26,895 bases of DNA, from positions 1 through 26,895 of the forward strand of contig JAURGL010000006.1 of NCBI GenBank assembly GCA_030833825.1. Direction: 5' to 3'. Shown one piece after another: positions 22,619-26,895 of this stretch. The notes beneath the pieces were generated by a model. The model saw nothing but the letters and a program-made list of their open reading frames with translations. It did no database searches and was not told where the DNA came from. The stretch's first letter is position 1, and each line of letters opens with the position of its first letter. The position numbers were made by a program, and so were the translations under genes. The stretch comes from Vulcanococcus sp. SFB_649D_100_25 (GTDB lineage: Bacteria; Cyanobacteriota; Cyanobacteriia; PCC-6307; Cyanobiaceae).

Positions 22619-22644
22619 AAAAAAGCCGGGTGTCCCGCCCGGCT
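22619..22644. terminator. GC-rich hairpin after the SulP gene; U-run on the minus strand
   Basis: AGCCGGG (22624-22630) pairs with CCCGGCT (22638-22644) over a 7-nt loop, 10 nt after the SulP stop. Six A precede it on the plus strand, so only a minus-strand RNA would show the classical stem plus U-run. In the plus direction the stem is followed by CGTCTCCCCC, a weak terminator. It may act in both directions. Confidence 0.55.
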
Positions 22645-22689
22645 CGTCTCCCCCATGCACCCCACAGGTGCTCGTGAGAACGCTATGGA

Positions 22690-22716
22690 TGGTGCCCGTG
22701 TTTTGCTTGGGCACCA
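22690..22716. other. Second hairpin in the 22614-22824 intergenic region
   Basis: TGGTGCCC (22690-22697) and GGGCACCA (22709-22716) form a perfect 8-bp stem with an 11-nt loop GTGTTTTGCTT. It is not followed by a U-run at once (AGGAAAAGC), but GTTTTT lies 13 bases on, inside the first CTTCCGTTTTT repeat. It could be part of a structured RNA or a weak terminator; the sequence does not decide. Confidence 0.4.
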
Positions 22717-22723
22717 GGAAAAG

Positions 22724-22844
22724 CTTCCGTTTTTCTGATCTTCTTCCGTTTTTGGATGGGGCCTGGGCGCGTTGACAGTCAAGGCTGGGCGCAGCATCGT
22801 TGCCCCAGCGGATTGCTTGATGAGATGCACAGTCTTCCGTTTTT
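22724..22844 (+). repeat. Three direct repeats CTTCCGTTTTT upstream of and into the ribbon-helix-helix gene
   Basis: Identical 11-mers lie at 22724-22734, 22743-22753 and 22834-22844, at start-to-start spacings of 19 and 91 bp. Copies two and three extend to TCTTCCGTTTTTGG. I found no other copy in the window. The first two precede a TTGACA; the third lies at codons 4-7 of the annotated gene. The arrangement suggests operator sites (inference). Confidence 0.6.
22772..22782 (+). promoter_or_regulatory. TTGACAGTCAA palindrome containing a consensus -35
   Basis: TTGAC-A-GTCAA is a perfect inverted repeat and contains a full TTGACA (22772-22777). Seventeen bases on, CATCGT (22795-22800) is only a weak -10 (three of six). 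A transcript from here would start near 22807, about 18 nt before ATG 22825. Confidence 0.35.
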
Positions 22845-22998
22845 GGGTCATGCCCGCGTCAAGGTCAGCTGTGAGATGAGCTTGTCCCACCTCGCCCGTC
22901 TTGATGCCCTTAAGGAGCAGTGGGGTGTCAAATCACGGGCCGAGGCGCTCCATCGCCTGCTGGATGTCTGCTTTTCAGGTGACGCCTGCCTGGATTGA
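22825..22998 (+). CDS. Small ribbon-helix-helix (RHH/CopG-like) protein (57 aa)
   Basis: From ATG 22825 the protein reads MHSLPFLGHARVKVSCEMSL, with SHLARLDALKEQWGVKSRAEALHRLLDVCF after it. This has a short beta strand (ARVKVSCEM), helix A (SLSHLARLDALKEQWG) and helix B (SRAEALHRLLDVCF), the strand-helix-helix of MetJ/Arc DNA-binding proteins. Such dimers bind tandem short operators with the paired strands. A TTG at 22843 is an alternative start. Upstream are three identical 11-bp repeats, the third overlapping the first codons, which would fit autoregulation. The next gene follows after 12 nt. Confidence 0.6.
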   Translation: MHSLPFLGHARVKVSCEMSLSHLARLDALKEQWGVKSRAEALHRLLDVCFSGDACLD

Positions 22999-23010
22999 GT
23001 TGATGAAGGG

Positions 23011-23313
23011 GTGATCGGCGAGCTAGGCCAAATCTCCTATGGCTTGCCGTCATTCGAAGAGGCAACCTTGCACCGCTGCCGCCCTGTTTTGGAACATCAA
23101 CTAGGACGCGCATTCTCGATCGAAATCGCTCGACGCGAGATTGACGCCATCGCTGATCTAGACCAGGCCAAAGCAGCGGCCTTGCTGCTGCTTGAGCAGG
23201 TCCGATTAATGCGCGAGATGGCCGATCTTCTGGTTCGGAATGATTGGTTGAGTTCTCAGGCCGCCTACCTGGAGCGTCCTCGGCCTGAGCTTGAAGGCGA
23301 TCAAGCGGCTTAG
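23011..23313 (+). CDS. Hypothetical protein (100 aa), helical
   Basis: The start is GTG 23011, with GAAGGG directly before it. The protein is soluble and mostly helical: ISYGLPSFEEATLHRCRPVLEHQLGRAFSIEIARREIDAIADLDQAKAAALLLLEQVRLMREMADLLVRNDWL, with an acidic tail. The family is not recognised. It is 12 nt after the ribbon-helix-helix gene and 25 nt before the thioredoxin-like gene, so it may share their transcript. Confidence 0.6.
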   Translation: MIGELGQISYGLPSFEEATLHRCRPVLEHQLGRAFSIEIARREIDAIADLDQAKAAALLLLEQVRLMREMADLLVRNDWLSSQAAYLERPRPELEGDQAA

Positions 23314-23338
23314 GCTGGCGCGCCGATGCCCATGCACC

Positions 23339-23650
23339 ATGTCACTGGTGGTCTTGAAGTTCAGTTCCGAAGACTGCGGGACCTGCCATCGGATGAGTCA
23401 TTACGACGCCACCGTCAGTGAGGAGCTGGGGTGCACCTTTGTGAGCGTGATGCTCCAGGACACGGACACCTATCGCCGTTATCGCCGGGTGCTGATGGCT
23501 CAGTATCCCAACAAGGACGGAATGGGCTGGCCCACCTATCTCGTGGTGTCAGATCCCGAAGGGGAATTCGAAATCCACGGCGAACTCAAAGGGGGCATGC
23601 CCAAAGGTGATTTCCGCACTCGCCTCAGTGCGCTGTTGCCCAATCTTTGA
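23339..23650 (+). CDS. Thioredoxin-like protein
   Basis: This 103-aa protein from ATG 23339 reads MSLVVLKFSSEDCGTCHRMS, with the active-site CGTC at residues 13-16. The rest (HYDATVSEELGCTFVSVMLQDTD ... YPNKDGMGWPTYLVVSDPEGEFEIHGELKGGM) follows the thioredoxin fold, including the cis-Pro in GWPTYLVV. It lacks a signal peptide, so it would act in the cytosol as a thiol-disulfide oxidoreductase on unknown partners. The 16 codons upstream of the chosen ATG overlap the previous gene and look non-coding. Confidence 0.83.
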   Translation: MSLVVLKFSSEDCGTCHRMSHYDATVSEELGCTFVSVMLQDTDTYRRYRRVLMAQYPNKDGMGWPTYLVVSDPEGEFEIHGELKGGMPKGDFRTRLSALLPNL

Positions 23651-23720
23651 GTTTTCTTCCGCTCCAGCCATTGCTCCACGTCGCAGCTTTGGTTGGAGTG
23701 GATCAGTGCGCTAAGCACCA

Positions 23721-23924
23721 ATGACAACGTTGAGATCTGCCCCCTGTTGGCTCCACAGGGGCTGCTCGGTGTCCCTGGTCGGTCATCCCAATCAACGCGA
23801 TGCCTACCTGATCCGACATCGCAGCGGGGTGCTGCTCGGCTCAGCACCCAATCTCGATGCGGCCCGATGTCTGATTGATGAGCAGATCCCCCTGTTGCGG
23901 CAACGCCTCGCCGCCAGTGCCTAA
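23721..23924 (+). CDS. Small hypothetical protein (67 aa)
   Basis: ATG 23721 gives MTTLRSAPCWLHRGCSVSLV followed by GHPNQRDAYLIRHRSGVLLGSAPNLDAARCLIDEQIPLLRQRLAAS, a strand-strand-helix pattern with an amphipathic C-terminal helix. The first 16 residues are less convincing, and a later start cannot be excluded. The family is not recognised. It lies 70 nt after the thioredoxin-like gene and 41 nt before csaB. Confidence 0.5.
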   Translation: MTTLRSAPCWLHRGCSVSLVGHPNQRDAYLIRHRSGVLLGSAPNLDAARCLIDEQIPLLRQRLAASA

Positions 23925-23965
23925 GCCCGGCGGTGTCAAGCTACGCAGGTGATTGATCCACGGCA

Positions 23966-25009
23966 GTGACACAGACGGTTTTGCTCTGCGGCTACTACGG
24001 AGAGCACAACCTTGGGGATGATGCCCTGCTGGCTGCCCTGTTGAGGCAGCTGCCGAGCTCGCTGACGCCCTTGGTCACGGCCTACGACCGTGTTGAAGTC
24101 GAGGAGCGCCATGGGGTGGCCACCGTTCAACGCCGCAGTCCCAAAGCTGTGCTGGCTGCCCTGGGACGCTCGGATGCCCTTGTCTTTGGAGGCGGCAGTC
24201 TCCTGCAGGATGCCACCAGCTTTCAGAGCCTCCTCTACTACGGCGCGCTGATTGCTGCCGCCCGTCTTCAGGGCAAACCAGTTGTGCTGTGGGCCCAGGG
24301 TCTTGGCCCCCTACGGCGTCGCCGCTCGCGCCTCCTGGTCCGATCGCTGCTGCCCTTGTTGACGGCTGTCAGTTGGCGCGATGCGGACTCCGCAGCCCTT
24401 GGCCAGCGTCTCGGTCTCGTTGCAGACCATGGGGTTGACGCCGTCTGGTCGCTTCCCCGTGAGCAATGGCTCGGCCGTGGCGGTCCCCTGGTGGTCGCTT
24501 GGCGTCCCACCGATCAACTCCAGGGGGATCTCTGGCAGCCCTACCTGAAGGCATTGGAGACCCTCGCCCAGACCTTGGATCGAGAGGTGCTCTGGGTTCC
24601 CTTTCACCTGGATCAGGACCGGAACCTTCTTGCCGATCTGATTGCCGAGGGATCGCTTCCGGAGGGCCTGGCTCAACGCTCCCGTCAGGTTGATGCCCTC
24701 ACGCCGCGCGAAGCCATGGCGTTGTTTCGATCTGCCGGCTTGGTGATCGCCATGCGGCTACACGCCTTGATCCTTGCGGCCCTCAGCGGAGCGCCAGTCG
24801 CTGCCCTCAGCTACGACCCGAAGGTCCAGGCCTGTGCTGCTCAGATCGCCTGCCCGTGCTTCGATCTGGCCTCCCCGTCGCCCGCTGAGGGGATCCTGCT
24901 CCAGCAGTGGAGCGAGGCGATCGATCAGCCACCGCCTGCCGATCGCATTGCCGCGATGGTGGAGGCAACCCAGCTGCATCAACGGCTGCTCGAGACGTTG
25001 CTCCGATGA
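23966..25009 (+). CDS. csaB: Polysaccharide pyruvyl transferase CsaB
   Basis: This 347-aa protein starts at GTG 23966 (MTQTVLLCGYYGEHNLGDDA). Hallmarks of the pyruvyltransferase family are GYYGEHNLGDDALL at the N-terminus, DALVFGGGSLLQD, LWAQGLGPL, and the C-terminal GT-B-like RSAGLVIAMRLHALILAALSGAPVAALSYDPKV with its MRLH motif. CsaB adds pyruvate ketals to cell-wall polysaccharide, which in many bacteria anchor SLH-domain S-layer or outer-membrane proteins. Its stop overlaps the start of the dehydrogenase gene (ATGA, 25006-25009). Confidence 0.9.
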   Translation: MTQTVLLCGYYGEHNLGDDALLAALLRQLPSSLTPLVTAYDRVEVEERHGVATVQRRSPKAVLAALGRSDALVFGGGSLLQDATSFQSLLYYGALIAAARLQGKPVVLWAQGLGPLRRRRSRLLVRSLLPLLTAVSWRDADSAALGQRLGLVADHGVDAVWSLPREQWLGRGGPLVVAWRPTDQLQGDLWQPYLKALETLAQTLDREVLWVPFHLDQDRNLLADLIAEGSLPEGLAQRSRQVDALTPREAMALFRSAGLVIAMRLHALILAALSGAPVAALSYDPKVQACAAQIACPCFDLASPSPAEGILLQQWSEAIDQPPPADRIAAMVEATQLHQRLLETLLR

Positions 25010-26034
25010 TGATGCGCGCTGTTGGCTACCAAGGGTCGCCGTCCCAGGCTGATCACCGCCCACTCCTCGATATTCAGATCCCCAAGCCTCAGGCCACAGG
25101 TCGTGATCTACTCGTTCGCGTCGATGCGGTTTCGCTCAACCCCGTTGACACCAAGGTGCGTCGACGCGAGTCGCCCCCTGCGGGAGGTTGGCGCGTGCTC
25201 GGATGGGACGCCTGCGGCACGGTGGACAGTGCCGGTCCATCCGTCCAAGGGTTCAAGCCGGGGGATCGGATCTGGTACGCCGGAGCCCTCGATCGCCCTG
25301 GCTGCAACAGCGAGTGGCATCTCGTCGATGAACGGTTGGTTTCGCAGGCCCCCAGCTCGCTTTCTGCTGCAGAGGCTGCTGCGCTCCCCCTGACCAGCAT
25401 CACAGCCTGGGAACTGCTCTTTGAGCGTCTGCGGCTGCGACTGGATCGCCATGCCCATCGGGGTGAAACCCTTCTGGTGGTGGGGGCTGCTGGTGGAGTC
25501 GGCTCGATCCTTGTCCAGTTGGCGACGGCCCTGACCGGCATCACGGTGATTGCAACGGCGGCTCGCGAGGAGAGTCAACGATGGTTGAAGGAGCTGGGGG
25601 TATCACGGGTGCTCAATCACCAGCTGCCCCTACGCCCTCAGCTCGAAGAGCTGGGCTTTGACGCTGTAGGTCGCGTTGCCTCCTTGACCCACTCCGCCCA
25701 GCACTTCGATGCCCTGGTGGATCTGCTGCAGCCCCAGGGTGCCCTGGCCCTGATCGATGATCCCGACCCCGCGGCCATCAATGTTCTCGCCCTGAAGCGC
25801 AAGAGCCTGTCATTGCACTGGGAGTTGATGTTCACCCGCTCCCTGTATCAGACGCCGGATATGGGGGAACAGGGGCACATTCTTCAGCAGGTGGCCTCCT
25901 TGGTGGATCGTGGTCTCCTCCGCTCCACCCTGCGCAACCACATCAGCCCGATCTCGGCCGAGACCCTTGAGCGGGCCCACCAACAGATCGCCAGCGAACA
26001 GTCCGTCGGCAAATTGGTGCTCTCCGGATGGTGA
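25006..26034 (+). CDS. MDR-superfamily alcohol dehydrogenase / quinone oxidoreductase-like protein
   Basis: This 342-aa protein starts at ATG 25006. The GroES-like N-terminal domain (LLVRVDAVSLNPVDTKVRR ... VLGWDACGTVDSAG ... FKPGDRIWYAGALDRPGCNSEW) lacks the Cys/His zinc ligands of true alcohol dehydrogenases. The Rossmann domain has VVGAAGGVGSILVQLA. It matches the 'zinc-binding alcohol dehydrogenase family' group related to quinone oxidoreductases, NADPH-dependent enzymes whose substrates are often unknown. The C-terminus (SVGKLVLSGW) ends inside the start region of the glycosyltransferase. It is coupled to csaB by ATGA, though a metabolic link is not obvious. Confidence 0.88.
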   Translation: MMMRAVGYQGSPSQADHRPLLDIQIPKPQATGRDLLVRVDAVSLNPVDTKVRRRESPPAGGWRVLGWDACGTVDSAGPSVQGFKPGDRIWYAGALDRPGCNSEWHLVDERLVSQAPSSLSAAEAAALPLTSITAWELLFERLRLRLDRHAHRGETLLVVGAAGGVGSILVQLATALTGITVIATAAREESQRWLKELGVSRVLNHQLPLRPQLEELGFDAVGRVASLTHSAQHFDALVDLLQPQGALALIDDPDPAAINVLALKRKSLSLHWELMFTRSLYQTPDMGEQGHILQQVASLVDRGLLRSTLRNHISPISAETLERAHQQIASEQSVGKLVLSGW

Positions 26035-26895
26035 TGCTGGCGGCTCTCATCTTCTTGAGCTGGTGCAGCGTGGCTGCACTCCTGTTCCTGCTCCTGGCGC
26101 TTGAGCTCCAACTCGGTCGGGCCCCACGGCTGGATCCATCGGCCTCCCAGGACTGGCCGCTGACCACGCAGGCGGTTCGCGTGGTGATCCCCGTCTACAA
26201 CGAAGAGGCCAACATCCGCGAGTGTCTGGCGGCCCTGTTTGCGGCACTCCCACAGAGCCAGGCGGTCGAGGTGGTGGTGGCCGATGACGGATCGACCGAT
26301 GCCACCGTTGCCCTGGCTGACAGCGCTTGCCGCGAGCTGAAGGCATCCTCAAGCGTTGCCCAGGTCCTTCCCGTCGGTCCGCGGCCCCAGGCTGAGCGTT
26401 GGTGCGGCAAGAACTGGCCCGCGTCCCAGGCCGCTGCCGTCCCCTGGCCCGATGGTGATCCTGCTCAGCAGTGGATTCTGTTCCTCGATGCCGATGTGAA
26501 ACTCAGGCCCGGAGCCCTGGCGGCGGCGTTGGTGGAGGCCACCACAGCGGGGGCGGATTTGCTTTCCCTTGCTCCACGCCTGGAGTGTGATTGCCTGGCG
26601 GAATGGCTGGTGCAGCCGATCGTCGCTGCCCTGTTGGGTCTTGGCTTCCCTATCCGCCGCAGCAACGACCCGGACGATGCCACGGCCTTTGCAGCGGGAC
26701 CCTTCATGCTGTTTCGGCGGTCCGCCTACGAGGCCATTGGGGGACATCGTGCGGTGGCCCCGGAGGTGGTGGAGGACCTGGCCCTGGCCCGCAGGATCAA
26801 GGCTGCGGGACCGCGTCTGCGCTATCTGCTTGGGGTCGACTGGGTTGACCTGCGCATGTATCGCTCCTTCGCTGCGCTTTGGGAAGGTTGGACCA
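26028..26895 (+). CDS. Family 2 glycosyltransferase, HpnB-like (3'-truncated by the window)
   Basis: The frame is open from ATG 26028 (or ATG 26034, overlapping the previous stop as TGATG) to the window end, about 289 codons. An N-terminal membrane helix (MLAALIFLSWCSVAALLFLL) is followed by a GT2 catalytic domain: RVVIPVYNEEANIRECLAAL, VVVADDGSTDAT, the DxD motif in LFLDADVKLRPGAL, AAGPFMLFRRSAYEAIGGH and VEDLALARRIKAAG. This membrane-anchored layout is that of HpnB-like glycosyltransferases, which also include carotenoid-glycosyl types; the acceptor is uncertain. It is coupled to the dehydrogenase gene. Confidence 0.85.
   Translation, partial: MVMLAALIFLSWCSVAALLFLLLALELQLGRAPRLDPSASQDWPLTTQAVRVVIPVYNEEANIRECLAALFAALPQSQAVEVVVADDGSTDATVALADSACRELKASSSVAQVLPVGPRPQAERWCGKNWPASQAAAVPWPDGDPAQQWILFLDADVKLRPGALAAALVEATTAGADLLSLAPRLECDCLAEWLVQPIVAALLGLGFPIRRSNDPDDATAFAAGPFMLFRRSAYEAIGGHRAVAPEVVEDLALARRIKAAGPRLRYLLGVDWVDLRMYRSFAALWEGWT

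Noticed and set aside
1..26895. tRNA, rRNA, CRISPR array, insertion sequence or phage attachment site
   Set aside because: No cloverleaf-like sequence, no regularly spaced repeats, no transposase or integrase and no long terminal repeats were seen on either strand.

Overview
The window is dense, GC-rich chromosomal DNA from a picocyanobacterium of the marine/euryhaline Synechococcus-Cyanobium group. The evidence is psaK (photosystem I subunit K), the cyanobacterium-type DUF2499/DUF3593 pair, a PyrF-PyrE fusion in the OMP decarboxylase-first order, a DUF1400-type alpha/beta hydrolase and many short lineage-type proteins packed with overlapping starts and stops. I cannot name a strain. I see no tRNA, rRNA, CRISPR array, insertion sequence, integrase or phage gene; this reads as core or near-core genome.

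Left part (1-4350): the C-terminal part of a geranylgeranyl-reductase-family flavoprotein (+) converges on a leftward cluster. That cluster reads, in transcription order, NahK-like sugar kinase, DOMON-like protein, small unknown, DUF2499, DUF3593 and psaK, and closes with an intrinsic terminator at 1039-1066. A 77-aa unknown lies behind it.

4350-7680: a one-helix membrane protein (+), an atypical SAM methyltransferase (-) whose start shares a CCATGG with the start of a divergent secreted lytic transglycosylase (+), an NTF2-like protein (+), then two unknown leftward genes behind a clear sigma-70 promoter.

7727-12149 (all -): one tightly packed operon of PyrF-PyrE (UMP synthesis), a lipoprotein, an ABC ATPase and two ABC-2 permeases. 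The junctions are 4-nt gaps or 1-4-nt overlaps.

12272-15876: three coupled small genes (+), the middle one Nif11-like, converge on a five-gene leftward operon. That operon holds a 54-aa protein, a PPC(DUF296)-glutaredoxin fusion with a monothiol CPWS site, an unknown beta-rich protein, a rhomboid protease and a secreted YpfJ-type zinc metallopeptidase. It is the best candidate for an undescribed functional unit: a redox or DNA-binding component joined to two envelope proteases.

16021-22613: a one-helix protein with an SDR, a WbuC-type cupin with two small unknown genes (the second behind a hairpin that covers its Shine-Dalgarno), a NUDIX hydrolase (-), a DUF1400-type hydrolase (+), an orphan ABC ATPase (-) and a SulP-STAS anion transporter (+).

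22614-26895 (+): a structured intergenic region with three CTTCCGTTTTT repeats, two hairpins and a TTGACAGTCAA palindrome precedes a 57-aa ribbon-helix-helix protein. Small genes and a thioredoxin-like protein follow, then a coupled CsaB pyruvyltransferase, MDR-type dehydrogenase and HpnB-like glycosyltransferase cluster that runs off the end.
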